49,725 nucleotides of DNA, taken from the NCBI RefSeq assembly GCF_034932145.1, contig NZ_JAYGHV010000004.1:1-49725 (forward strand), written 5' to 3'. Position numbers and translations under genes: made by a program. The notes beneath the pieces were generated by a model. The model saw nothing but the letters and a program-made list of their open reading frames with translations, did no database searches and was not told the DNA's origin. Shown here piece by piece: positions 7,324 through 15,740 of this stretch (position 1 is the stretch's first letter; each line of letters starts with the position of its first letter). Origin of the DNA: CCY15215 sp034932145 (GTDB lineage Bacteria > Cyanobacteriota > Cyanobacteriia > Cyanobacteriales > Spirulinaceae).

Positions 7324-8499
7324 ATGAAAGTTCTTGACATATTTGCAGGTGCTGGGGGGTTCAGCTTAGGCTTTAAAAATGGTGGCTGCGAAATTATTGG
7401 GGCAATTGAAGTAGATACATGGGCTGCTGAAACATTTGCCTTTAATCATCCAGACACAAGAGTTATAAAATCGAATGTTGAAGAAATTGATGATGATACA
7501 ATCTTAAAAACTTTTCGTACAAGCAAACCGGATATAATTTTGGGGAGTCCACCATGTCAAGGTTTTTCAATCTGTAGTAAGCATAATGGCGATCCTAAAG
7601 ATCCTCGAAATAGCCTTTTTGAAGAGTTTGTCAGATTTGGAAAAATCCTCAATCCAAAAATTATGATTATGGAAAATGTGCCTAATTTGATCAAAGCTAG
7701 AACATCTGAGAAAAAGCTATTAATAGATATTATTAAATCTGAGTTGTCTAAGTATGGATATTTTGTTTATCACAGTATCTTAGAAGCTGTTAATTACGGT
7801 GTACCACAAATCAGGAAAAGACTTTTTGTTATTGCATCAAAAAAGGAGCTACATCATCCTTTTCCAAAGCCAACGCATTCACCTACATTAGACGATCTAT
7901 TTAGTTTCATTCTGAAAAAAACACCAACCTTATGGGAAGCTATATCAGACTTGCCTAATATAGAAGCAAGAGAAGGTGCTGAAGTCATGGATTATACATC
8001 AGAGCCTCTCAATGAGTTTCAGAAAAAAATTAGAAATAAAAGCGATAAAGTATACAATCATTTAGCAATGAAGCACGCAAAAAGAACAGTTGAAAGATTT
8101 AAATCTATGGAATGGGGGCAATCAAGTGCCGATGTACTTGAACATTTAAAACCCTATAAAAGAAATTCTAATGGTATTCTATCAGAAAAAGTTTACGACC
8201 AAAATAATCGCAGGATGCACCCTGATAAGCCATGTCATACAATACCTGCGTCCTTCTATGCTAATTTTGTTCATCCATATCGTCATAGAAATTTTACTGC
8301 TAGGGAAGGTGCAAGAATTCAAACATTTCCTGATACATATATGTTCAAAGGCAAACCAACAGTTGTTAGTCATAAATTATTGGAAAGGGAGGGTCGATTT
8401 GATGAAAAATATTTATGTCAATACAACCAAATAGGAAATGCAGTGCCACCATTATTAGCTGAAGCAATAGCTCGAAACTTACTCAAACAAATACAATAA
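7324..8499 (+). CDS. DNA (cytosine-5-)-methyltransferase
   Basis: A 391-residue C5-cytosine methyltransferase, the modification half of a type II system. Motif I is DIFAGAGGFSLGF (residues 5-17). Motif IV is SPPCQGFS with catalytic Cys78. Motif VI is ENVP at 117-120, motif VIII is QIRKR at 162-166, and motif X is GNAVPP near the C-terminus. The target-recognition region between about 190 and 310 is variable. The gene and its partner are AT-rich and contain no GCGATCGC, unlike almost all neighbours, which points to recent transfer. The nuclease gene begins 13 bp downstream. The recognition sequence cannot be read from the protein. Confidence 0.93.
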   Translation: MKVLDIFAGAGGFSLGFKNGGCEIIGAIEVDTWAAETFAFNHPDTRVIKSNVEEIDDDTILKTFRTSKPDIILGSPPCQGFSICSKHNGDPKDPRNSLFEEFVRFGKILNPKIMIMENVPNLIKARTSEKKLLIDIIKSELSKYGYFVYHSILEAVNYGVPQIRKRLFVIASKKELHHPFPKPTHSPTLDDLFSFILKKTPTLWEAISDLPNIEAREGAEVMDYTSEPLNEFQKKIRNKSDKVYNHLAMKHAKRTVERFKSMEWGQSSADVLEHLKPYKRNSNGILSEKVYDQNNRRMHPDKPCHTIPASFYANFVHPYRHRNFTAREGARIQTFPDTYMFKGKPTVVSHKLLEREGRFDEKYLCQYNQIGNAVPPLLAEAIARNLLKQIQ

Positions 8500-8512
8500 A
8501 GGTAATTGGTAA

Positions 8513-9382
8513 ATGTTGGTACATGGAAACAATCTTGAACAAAAAGAAAATCATCGAACAAAATATAGAGATGAGGAGGCTAGAAAATATTTGATCGAGA
8601 TACGTCAAAGATATAACCAGTGGAAAATAGATAATGAGAAGCTAATCGGTCCAACTAAAGAATATATTGACAAAGATGAGTCAATAATCTCCAAAAGAGT
8701 TGAATTATTAAACAACTACAAGGACTTTCTTGATCAACAACATTACGCTGAGAAATTTGATTCTCGATCAAATTTACACTCTACTGTATTGGAAGAGTTT
8801 ATGTATTATCTATTTCGTGATTTGGTTGCTAGTATTTCAGAAAATGCGTTGATAGGAAAATCACACTCATTCAAAGACATATTTTTTAGAGCGCCAAACT
8901 ATGAAGAAATGGTTAAATCGCCACACGCATTAATTGAAATAAAAGATCATGATTTTTCAATTGGCTGTAGTATTTTAGCATCTATGAAATGTCAAGGAGC
9001 AGAAGAAGCAGACGTTTATAGTTGGGATATACCTGCTGTGGCAATTGAATGCAAAACATATTTAGACAAAACGATGTTACAAGATGTTTCTACTGCTGCC
9101 GATCAGTTAAAACAAAAACAACCCAATGCAATGTATTTTGTTGTAGCTGAATGGCTAAAACTTACTGAATCTGTAAATCTTAAAAAATATAAAGTCGATC
9201 AAATTTACGTTCTAAGAAAGCAGAAGAATACAGATCGAGAGTTTCGCTATAAGGAAGAGTATAGAAAAAACCCTATTTATGATGATGTTGTTTTACACTT
9301 ATTTGAGACGGTGAGAGAATTTTTAACGAAAGATTGGGAAGGTGGTATCACTCATGGACTTAGTAGAGGATATTTAATTTAA
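8513..9382 (+). CDS. putative type II restriction endonuclease, Bpu10I-like
   Basis: A 289-residue protein directly after a cytosine methyltransferase, hence probably its cognate nuclease. The C-terminal half holds a PD-(D/E)XK-like core: WDIPAVAIECKTYLDKTML, with the E179-C-K181 motif and a preceding acidic residue (D172), then a strand PNAMYFVVAEW. The 'AIECKTYLDKTML' block reminds me of the Bpu10I family (CCTNAGC cutters). That assignment is from memory and only moderately sure. The N-terminal half is charged and helical, with no recognised domain. AAAGG lies about nine bases before the ATG. Base composition matches the methyltransferase and not the surrounding genome. Confidence 0.7.
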   Translation: MLVHGNNLEQKENHRTKYRDEEARKYLIEIRQRYNQWKIDNEKLIGPTKEYIDKDESIISKRVELLNNYKDFLDQQHYAEKFDSRSNLHSTVLEEFMYYLFRDLVASISENALIGKSHSFKDIFFRAPNYEEMVKSPHALIEIKDHDFSIGCSILASMKCQGAEEADVYSWDIPAVAIECKTYLDKTMLQDVSTAADQLKQKQPNAMYFVVAEWLKLTESVNLKKYKVDQIYVLRKQKNTDREFRYKEEYRKNPIYDDVVLHLFETVREFLTKDWEGGITHGLSRGYLI

Positions 9383-9387
9383 CAAGT

Positions 9388-9405
9388 ATCCTGAAATAGG
9401 ATTTT
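9388..9405 (+). terminator. weak hairpin after the restriction gene
   Basis: ATCCT-gaaat-AGGAT followed by TTT lies six bases after the nuclease stop codon. The stem is only 5 bp, so it is a weak candidate for a rho-independent terminator. Confidence 0.35.
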
Positions 9406-9460
9406 GCTGCTTTCTATAAATTTTAGCGATCGCCTGAATCTAGAATGGTTAGTTTTAGGA

Positions 9461-9961
9461 TTAAATCAGCGATAAAATATTTTTAAAATCAGCAAAAATC
9501 TCTCTCTCATTGGTTTTAGTTAAAATAGGAACATGAACGAATAAGCACTGACAAGAAGAGTGCGAAGATTGCAGATAATTGAGAATTTCAAAATATAACC
9601 CTTCGCAAACAAATTGTCCTGCATCGTGACTTATTTCTGTGGTTTTGAGTTGAGAGACTAAATTAGGCAGATCGATCGCGGTTTTTAAAAACTCTTTTCC
9701 CTTGCGAGCATTGGACTCTACTGTAAGTATACTGCGTGATTCCGCCATCCCACAACAAATAATGCGATCGCATTTTACCTCTTGTAGTAGTGCGATCGCT
9801 TTTTGACTTGCTTTTTGAGTATCAACGGGTAATTGTCGCAGAAAGATTAACTCCAAATCAGTAAAATTTTCCTCTTGAATTCCCGCGAGGAGATCGTCAG
9901 AAGAATTAGAATGTTGATGAGACATCCAGGTTTGAAATGAAGTTAAAAGAATCTTTTTCAT
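9461..9961 (-). CDS. pcp: pyroglutamyl-peptidase I-like peptidase (family C15)
   Basis: A 166-residue cysteine peptidase that would remove N-terminal pyroglutamate from peptides. It begins MKKILLTSFQTW, the C15 opening (usually LLTGF). The presumed catalytic triad can be located: Glu in CCGMAESRS, Cys in DAGQFVCEGLYF and His in FVHVPIL. It is shorter than the usual ~200-215 residues of the family; the reduction is in loops and at the C-terminus. The ATG is two bases from the stop side of the neighbouring alanine dehydrogenase gene (9964), same strand, so the two are probably co-transcribed, ald first. Peptide turnover next to alanine catabolism fits nitrogen salvage, an inference. Confidence 0.8.
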   Translation of the reverse strand: MKKILLTSFQTWMSHQHSNSSDDLLAGIQEENFTDLELIFLRQLPVDTQKASQKAIALLQEVKCDRIICCGMAESRSILTVESNARKGKEFLKTAIDLPNLVSQLKTTEISHDAGQFVCEGLYFEILNYLQSSHSSCQCLFVHVPILTKTNEREIFADFKNILSLI

Positions 9962-9963
9962 AT

Positions 9964-11046
9964 TTACAAATCGGGAAACACTTCTTGCACTGCGGGATGA
10001 ACGATCTGGTTATGTTTAATATTAACCCCCAAAGCTAACGCAGAGTCCATTGTCACCGCTTCTAACCCATAATTTGCCAATTTGACGGCATAGGGTAGCG
10101 TACTATTATTCAGAGCCTGGGTTGCCGTCCAAGGCACCGCACCGGGCATATTAGGAATACCCACATGAACCACTCCTTCTTCTATATAAGTGGGATTAGT
10201 GTGAGAAGTTGGGCGCAAAGTTTCGATACAACCGCCCTGATCTACTGCTACATCGACGATAACCGACCCCGATCGCATCTGAGCGACTAAACTGCGAGAA
10301 ACCAATGTGGGTGGGCGTTTTCCTAAGATCAATACGGCACCGATGAGCAAATCGGTATCCTTGACGGCTTCTTCAATATGTGCGGGACTGCTATAGAGTA
10401 ACTCGACTCGCGACCCAAATAGACTCTCTAAATAATTCAAACGTTCTACATTAATATCGATAATGCTCACTTGCGCCCCCAAACCGACGGCCACCCGTGC
10501 TGCTTCGGTCCCCACAACTCCACCCCCGAGAATCGTGACGCGACCCGATCGCACTCCCGGAATGCCCCCTAAAAGGACTCCTCGCCCCCCTTGTTGCTTC
10601 TCGAGGTAGCGGGAGCCAAATTGTGTCGCCAACCGCCCGGCAATGACGCTCATGGGGGCAAGGAGGGGCAATTGACCATTGGCGAGTTCTACGGTTTCAT
10701 AGGCAATAGCGATAACCCCCGATTTCATTAAGGCTTCTGTGAGTTGGCGATCGGCGGCTAAATGGAGATAAGTAAATAAAATCTGGTCTTTTTGTAAGAA
10801 TTTATATTCTGAGGGGAGAGGTTCTTTCACTTTAACCACCATTTTCCGCTCCCATGCTTCCGCAGCCGTTGCGACGATCGCCCCTCCTGCTTTTTTATAG
10901 TCTTCATCGCTAAACCCCGATCCCTGTCCTGCTTGGGTTTCCACGAAAACACGATGATCTTGTCCGCATAATACCCGGACGCTACTCGGACTCAAACCGA
11001 CGCGAAACTCTTGGTCTTTAATTTCTTTGGGAATACCAATATCCAT
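9964..11046 (-). CDS. ald: alanine dehydrogenase
   Basis: A 360-residue NAD-dependent L-alanine dehydrogenase that interconverts alanine with pyruvate and ammonium in the cytosol. It begins MDIGIPKEIKDQEFRVGLSP. The substrate residues are visible: Lys in VVKVKEPLPSEY and His in FTYLHLAAD. The nucleotide-binding motif GGGVVGTEAARVAVGLGA is followed by VSIIDINVERL. The C-terminal signature HVGIPNMPGAVPWTATQAL is intact and the length matches the family. GGAG lies about seven bases before the ATG. Repeated TTTAC units stand upstream at about 11102-11120; no clear regulator site was recognised there. Confidence 0.95.
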   Translation of the reverse strand: MDIGIPKEIKDQEFRVGLSPSSVRVLCGQDHRVFVETQAGQGSGFSDEDYKKAGGAIVATAAEAWERKMVVKVKEPLPSEYKFLQKDQILFTYLHLAADRQLTEALMKSGVIAIAYETVELANGQLPLLAPMSVIAGRLATQFGSRYLEKQQGGRGVLLGGIPGVRSGRVTILGGGVVGTEAARVAVGLGAQVSIIDINVERLNYLESLFGSRVELLYSSPAHIEEAVKDTDLLIGAVLILGKRPPTLVSRSLVAQMRSGSVIVDVAVDQGGCIETLRPTSHTNPTYIEEGVVHVGIPNMPGAVPWTATQALNNSTLPYAVKLANYGLEAVTMDSALALGVNIKHNQIVHPAVQEVFPDL

Positions 11047-11230
11047 AATTTTTCTCCAGATTCGCGTTTCTTGTTAAGATGATGCACCCATAACGGGGAA
11101 GTTACTTTACTTTACTTTACATTATGCCCGCGATCGCCCCCATATCTTCAAATTACTCCCAAAAAAAATTGCCGAATTGAGGATGAATCACTGATAATGA
11201 ATAACTGATAATTCATAATTGTTCATTAGG

Positions 11231-12895
11231 ATGAGCGATCGCAACTTTCAAATTCTGCTCATTGACGACGATCCCATCTTTTCCTTGGGTCTAGCAACTG
11301 CTTTGGTAACATTGAAGGATTTCCAAATCTGCGATCGCGTCAATACTGCAAGTGCTTTGGCCACATTGGCCACATTAAAGGAAAGAGAAAATTTAATTGC
11401 GATCGCGGATATTCCCTCTGTATCCAAAGTTACCAATTCCTTACATTTTTTCCAGCAACTGAAGAAAAATTATCCCGATCTTCCCGTCCTTTTGTTGACG
11501 GCAATCAGGGAAACTCGTCTCTTAAAATCAATTCGGACTTTAGGGATTGAAGGATATTGCCCCAAAGGCACAAATATTGAAGAATTAGCCTCAGTTCTTC
11601 AGCAAATTATAGCAGGGAATACCCCTTGGCCGGAACAAACTGCAATTACCCAACAAGGTCTCGATTTACAATTATCTGTTCCTAATTCTCCCCCCCAATG
11701 GTTATTGAATTTACGGCGATCGGGGTTGTCGCAAATTAAAGATAGTTTGCTGAAAATCGAGAAGCAGTTAGAAAACCAAGATTTACCTAGCTTTGATTGG
11801 TTATATTGGCAAGGTCGTCAACGAGAATTAAAAGTGGCGCGATCGCTGATAGATCGTTTACTTCCTGTGGAAGTTATTCTCATTTCTTCCTCAGAGAAAG
11901 AGTCTCCCCAAACTTCTCTTCCTATCCCTTCTTCCTCTAGCGAATTAGTTGCGATTCCTTCTCCCTTGGAAAACCTTTTGAGCAAAATTCAATTAGGGGT
12001 GAGAAATCAAACACCATTAACCTTAGAATTAGATATTTTAAAACAGAATAAACGGCAAGAATTACTCTATTTAACAGTTCGACAATTACAAGCAGTTTTA
12101 GAAGACCTACAAGGGTTAAAAGTCACTCGTGTAGAATTAGAATCAAGAATAGATATCTTTGTTGGGGAAGTTTGGCAAAAAACAACCCTTGAATTTTTCT
12201 CTAAATACTATGCTCAAGAAAAAGCCAGTATTTCTATTGTCGAATTAATCCAGCAAAACTCTCTGGCGATCGCCAACAATCAAATTCAGAAAATTCCTTG
12301 CGTCCTAGAACTTTTAAGTTACTTACTTTATGATAGTTCTATTGCTATCGATAATGTTACTTATCGCCACAATTCTCCAGAAGCAAAAGCAAGAATAGAA
12401 GATTTGTTGGACAATTTTACCATTCAAATTGCCAAAAGAACAATACAATTTCTACTCAATCAATTTCCTGAAGATGAAACCATCAAATATAATCTCTACG
12501 ATCGCAAATTTATCTCCTCGCGAGAAATTGCCCGCTTGCGAAATGAACTCTCTTGGCAGTTTCGTCAAGATCGCTATTTTCTGGAACCCAAAGCAATTTT
12601 TGAGAGTCGCTATCGCTTGTTTGTCCTGAAGGGAAGTATAATTCAAACGAAGTCCATTTCAGCATCCCGTTTGCCAGATTTAGAAACCTTGCGAGGGATT
12701 CCTTTTTTTGTTACCTTAGCATTAGAAACTCGAGATGCCCTTGCCCCAAGGGTTCGAGCCATTATTGCCTTTCTAGGTCGTGGTGTCGTCTATGTTTTAA
12801 CCCAGGTTATTGGCAAGGCGATCGGTTTAATTGGTCAAGGAATTGTGCAAGGTTTGGGGAATGTCGTCCAAGAAACTCGTTACAGAAAGAAGTAA
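11231..12895 (+). CDS. DUF3685 protein with N-terminal receiver-like domain
   Basis: A 554-residue cyanobacterial protein. Residues 1-135 resemble a response-regulator receiver: FQILLIDDDPIFSLGLATAL gives the acidic pair, IAIADIPS stands where the phospho-acceptor Asp would be, VLLLTAIRE holds the switch Thr, and GYCPKGTN holds the conserved Lys. No DNA-binding output domain follows. Instead there is a long helical DUF3685 region (roughly 180-550) with YDRKFISSREIARLRNELSWQF as a conserved block. It ends in a small-residue and basic tail. I start at ATG 11231 and not at the TTG four codons upstream. DUF3685 has no established function; relationship to the algal Ycf55 family is remembered, not tested. 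Confidence 0.75.
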   Translation: MSDRNFQILLIDDDPIFSLGLATALVTLKDFQICDRVNTASALATLATLKERENLIAIADIPSVSKVTNSLHFFQQLKKNYPDLPVLLLTAIRETRLLKSIRTLGIEGYCPKGTNIEELASVLQQIIAGNTPWPEQTAITQQGLDLQLSVPNSPPQWLLNLRRSGLSQIKDSLLKIEKQLENQDLPSFDWLYWQGRQRELKVARSLIDRLLPVEVILISSSEKESPQTSLPIPSSSSELVAIPSPLENLLSKIQLGVRNQTPLTLELDILKQNKRQELLYLTVRQLQAVLEDLQGLKVTRVELESRIDIFVGEVWQKTTLEFFSKYYAQEKASISIVELIQQNSLAIANNQIQKIPCVLELLSYLLYDSSIAIDNVTYRHNSPEAKARIEDLLDNFTIQIAKRTIQFLLNQFPEDETIKYNLYDRKFISSREIARLRNELSWQFRQDRYFLEPKAIFESRYRLFVLKGSIIQTKSISASRLPDLETLRGIPFFVTLALETRDALAPRVRAIIAFLGRGVVYVLTQVIGKAIGLIGQGIVQGLGNVVQETRYRKK

Positions 12896-12929
12896 AATCA
12901 ACTATACTCCCTATATACCTTCTCGCTCT

Positions 12930-13057
12930 CAACTATCAACTGTCAACTATCAACTATCAACTATCAACTATCAACTATCAACTATCAACTATCAACTATC
13001 AACTATCAACTGTCAACTATCACCCTATCAACTATCAACTGTTACCCTATCAACTAT
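12930..13057. repeat. long CAACTAT heptamer array
   Basis: About 18 consecutive units: mainly CAACTAT, with CAACTGT variants and two 8-bp units (CACCCTAT and TACCCTAT). The array starts 35 bp after the DUF3685 stop and ends four bases before the ATG of the solute-binding protein, occupying its leader. It contains no stop codon in that frame, so the downstream open frame reads through it. Confidence 0.95.
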
Positions 13058-13061
13058 TAAT

Positions 13062-14831
13062 ATGAGTTTAAGTCGGATTTGGAAACCGGGATTATTTGTT
13101 GTTATGGTTATTCTGGCGATCGCCTTATTGGGTCGCAGCGTTTTGACCCGTAGCAGCAATGCTAACGCTATCCCACAATTAGTTTTTGTCAGTCCTAGCG
13201 ATCCTTCTACTTTTAATACTCCTCTCAATCAATCTGCTTTTAATATTTTTGGCTTTATTAATGAGGGCTTACTAACACAAAATGGAATCACCACAGAATT
13301 AGAACCTGCATTAGCAGAATCTTGGAAAATTTCTGAAGATAAGCTGAAAATTGTCTTTACCCTGCGAGAAGGATTGCAATGGTCTGACGGTCATCCTCTC
13401 ACCGCCGATGATGTAGAATTCTCCTATAATGATATCTATTTAAACGAAAAAGTCCCTACCGGTATTCGGGATATTTTGCGTGTTGGTGATGGCTATCCTT
13501 CTGTCCGCAAAATTGACGATCTTCATGTTGAATTTACCGTTCCCGAACCCTTTGCACCCTTTTTACGCTATGCTGGTGGCATTTCTATTCTCCCCAAACA
13601 CGCCTTACAAAAAGCAGTAGAAACCACCGATGAACAAGGAGATTTAGTTTTATTAACAACTTGGGGAACCGATACCGATCCTCGAGAAATTATCGGGGCT
13701 GGCTATTATCGCATGACGGATTATGTTCCAGGACAACGTGTTATTTTAGAACGCAATCCTTACTACTGGCGCAAAGATAAAACAGGACAATCTCAGCCTT
13801 ATATCGAACGAGTTGTCCTACAAATTATTGAATCTGATGAAACACAATCGATTGCTTTTCGTTCGGGAGAATTAGATAGTTTAGATGTCAAACCGGAAGC
13901 ATTTGGCTTGCTGAAAAAAGAGGAAAAAAAAGGAAAATATACGATTTATAATGGCGGTCCCTCTGCGGAAAGTCGCTTTCTCAGTTTTAATCTTAGCAAG
14001 GCAAAAAACGAAAAAGGTATTCCCTTTGTCGATCCTATCAAGTCTAAATGGTTTAACGATGTTCGTTTTCGACAAGCCCTTGCTTATGGGATCAATCGCG
14101 ATCGCATGAAAAATAATATTTATCGGGGTTTAGGGGCAGTACAACACTCTCCTATTGGTGTATCGAGTCCTTACTATTTATCCCCAGAAGAAGGGCTAAA
14201 AACTTATGATTACAACCCTCAGAAAGCTAAAGATTTATTCCTAGAAATGGGATTTCAATACAAAGAGGACGGGCAATTATTTGATGCAGATAATCATCCT
14301 ATTCGCTTTAATTTATTAGTCAAATCGGAAGAAAAAACGCGGGTTGATGCTGCCGTCCAAATTCAACAGGATTTAAAGGCGATCGGTATTCAAGCAGATT
14401 TACAGGTTCTCAACTTTAACACAGTCTTAAAACACCTTCAAGGTCGGGATTGGGATGCTTATGTCGGTGGTTTTGGTGGTGGTGGTGTTGAGCCTCATAG
14501 TAGTTTTAATATTTGGTATAGTGGTGGTTCTTTGCATCAATTCAATCAAGGACCTTATCCTTGGGAAAAATCCCTGCAAGGATGGGAAATCTCTGACTGG
14601 GAAAAAGAAATCGATCTCCTTTTTCAAGAAGGTGCAAGAGAGTTAGATGAGTCAAAACGTCGCGAAATTTATGGAGATTTCCAGAAAGTCGTTGCAGAAA
14701 ATGTTCCCTTTTTATACTTAGTGAATGCTTTATCCTTAGAAGCCGTCCGCGATCGCATTGAGAATATTAAGTTTACTTCCTTTGGGGGAGCATTTTGGAA
14801 CTTGTATGAATTGAAGGTTGAAGAAGACTAA
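13062..14831 (+). CDS. ABC transporter substrate-binding protein, family 5
   Basis: A 589-residue periplasmic solute-binding protein of the SBP_bac_5 (oligopeptide/nickel) class. A signal peptide or anchor (GLFVVMVILAIALLG) occupies residues 9-23, with no lipobox. The core motifs are ESWKISEDKLKIVFTLREGLQWSDG (in pieces), LTADDVEFSYNDI, RQALAYGINRDRM and LNFNTVLKHLQGRDWDA. The frame stays open upstream through the heptamer array, but those 77 codons encode only YQLSTIN-type repeats, so the ATG just after the array is the likely start. No Shine-Dalgarno is visible. No permease or ATPase genes adjoin; larB follows after 22 bp. Substrate unknown, with peptides likely from the family. Confidence 0.88.
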   Translation: MSLSRIWKPGLFVVMVILAIALLGRSVLTRSSNANAIPQLVFVSPSDPSTFNTPLNQSAFNIFGFINEGLLTQNGITTELEPALAESWKISEDKLKIVFTLREGLQWSDGHPLTADDVEFSYNDIYLNEKVPTGIRDILRVGDGYPSVRKIDDLHVEFTVPEPFAPFLRYAGGISILPKHALQKAVETTDEQGDLVLLTTWGTDTDPREIIGAGYYRMTDYVPGQRVILERNPYYWRKDKTGQSQPYIERVVLQIIESDETQSIAFRSGELDSLDVKPEAFGLLKKEEKKGKYTIYNGGPSAESRFLSFNLSKAKNEKGIPFVDPIKSKWFNDVRFRQALAYGINRDRMKNNIYRGLGAVQHSPIGVSSPYYLSPEEGLKTYDYNPQKAKDLFLEMGFQYKEDGQLFDADNHPIRFNLLVKSEEKTRVDAAVQIQQDLKAIGIQADLQVLNFNTVLKHLQGRDWDAYVGGFGGGGVEPHSSFNIWYSGGSLHQFNQGPYPWEKSLQGWEISDWEKEIDLLFQEGARELDESKRREIYGDFQKVVAENVPFLYLVNALSLEAVRDRIENIKFTSFGGAFWNLYELKVEED

Positions 14832-14853
14832 ACACCATGACAACAGAAAATTT

Positions 14854-15627
14854 ATGGAAACATTACAAACAATCTTAGAAGCAGTTTCATCGGGATATAT
14901 AACCCCAGAAACTGCCCGTAGTAAAATCAAAGCAATGGGTTATGAATCTGTGGCAGAATTTGCCAAAATAGACCATCAGCGTCAAGGACGGACAGGATTT
15001 CCAGAAGTGATCTGGGGACAGGATAAAACCTCAGAACAAATTGCTCAAATTATGGAAGTAATGAGCAAGCATCAATCGGTAATTATGGCAACCCGCGTGG
15101 AGGTTAAAATTTATGAAGAAATCAAACAAATAATTCCCAATCTCCGCTATTATCCTATTGCCAGAATTTGTGCTTTAGGCAATCCTAAATCTCAGGAAAT
15201 ATTTGGAAAAATCACCATTTTAACTGCCGGAACATCAGATTTACCTGTTGCAGAAGAAGCAGCGATAACAGGGGAGTTAATGGGGTTTCCCGTGCAACGT
15301 CTTTGGGATGTTGGAGTGTCAGGAGTTCATCGCCTTTTAAATAATCGTCATCTTCTGGATGAAGCGGATGTTTTAATTGTTGTTGCGGGAATGGAAGGTG
15401 CATTGCCAAGTGTTGTGGGAGGATTGGCAAATTGCCCTGTAATTGGCGTTCCCACCAGTATAGGTTATGGTGCCAGTTTTGGCGGTCTTTCTGCTTTATT
15501 AGCGATGTTAAATTCTTGTGCTGCGGGCTTAGGTGTTGTTAATATTGATAATGGGTTTGGTGCGGCAATTTTAGCTGGACAAATTTTACGGACGGCAGCC
15601 CGAATTGCTGCAAAATCTAAGTTATAA
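14854..15627 (+). CDS. larB: LarB, pyridinium-3,5-biscarboxylate mononucleotide synthase
   Basis: LarB carboxylates and hydrolyses nicotinate adenine dinucleotide, the first step toward the nickel-pincer nucleotide cofactor. The 257-residue protein has an N-terminal helical part (ETARSKIKAMGYESVAEFAKID, in two pieces) followed by a PurE-like domain. That domain contains TAGTSDLPVAEEAAITGELMG, DVGVSGVHRLL, VAGMEGALPSVVGGL and GVPTSIGYGASFGGLSALL, all characteristic of LarB. The first in-frame ATG that fits the family is at 14854; an earlier TTG start would overlap the preceding gene. No larC or larE is in this window. It follows a family-5 binding protein, a class that includes nickel binders, but substrate identity is unknown. 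Confidence 0.92.
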   Translation: METLQTILEAVSSGYITPETARSKIKAMGYESVAEFAKIDHQRQGRTGFPEVIWGQDKTSEQIAQIMEVMSKHQSVIMATRVEVKIYEEIKQIIPNLRYYPIARICALGNPKSQEIFGKITILTAGTSDLPVAEEAAITGELMGFPVQRLWDVGVSGVHRLLNNRHLLDEADVLIVVAGMEGALPSVVGGLANCPVIGVPTSIGYGASFGGLSALLAMLNSCAAGLGVVNIDNGFGAAILAGQILRTAARIAAKSKL

Positions 15628-15740
15628 TTTAAGCTAATCGAAGCTGAATTAAAACTCTACAAATTACGCGATCGCAAAATATTGCTCAATGTCCCGTTAT
15701 CTTTTAAAATGATTCAAGACTTGAGATGAGGACAATGGTG

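Noticed and set aside
11102..11121. NtcA-type nitrogen control box upstream of alanine dehydrogenase
   Set aside because: The TTTAC repeats give GTA half-sites, but no GTA-N8-TAC with a correctly spaced -10 element could be read.
12930..13057. CRISPR array
   Set aside because: Units are 7-8 bp with no spacers and there are no cas genes; these are simple tandem repeats.
12831..13061. Extended N-terminus of the solute-binding protein through the heptamer array
   Set aside because: It would encode only repeat peptides and overlap the end of the preceding gene; the signal-peptide-like start lies at 13062. It is kept only as a hypothesis in the findings.
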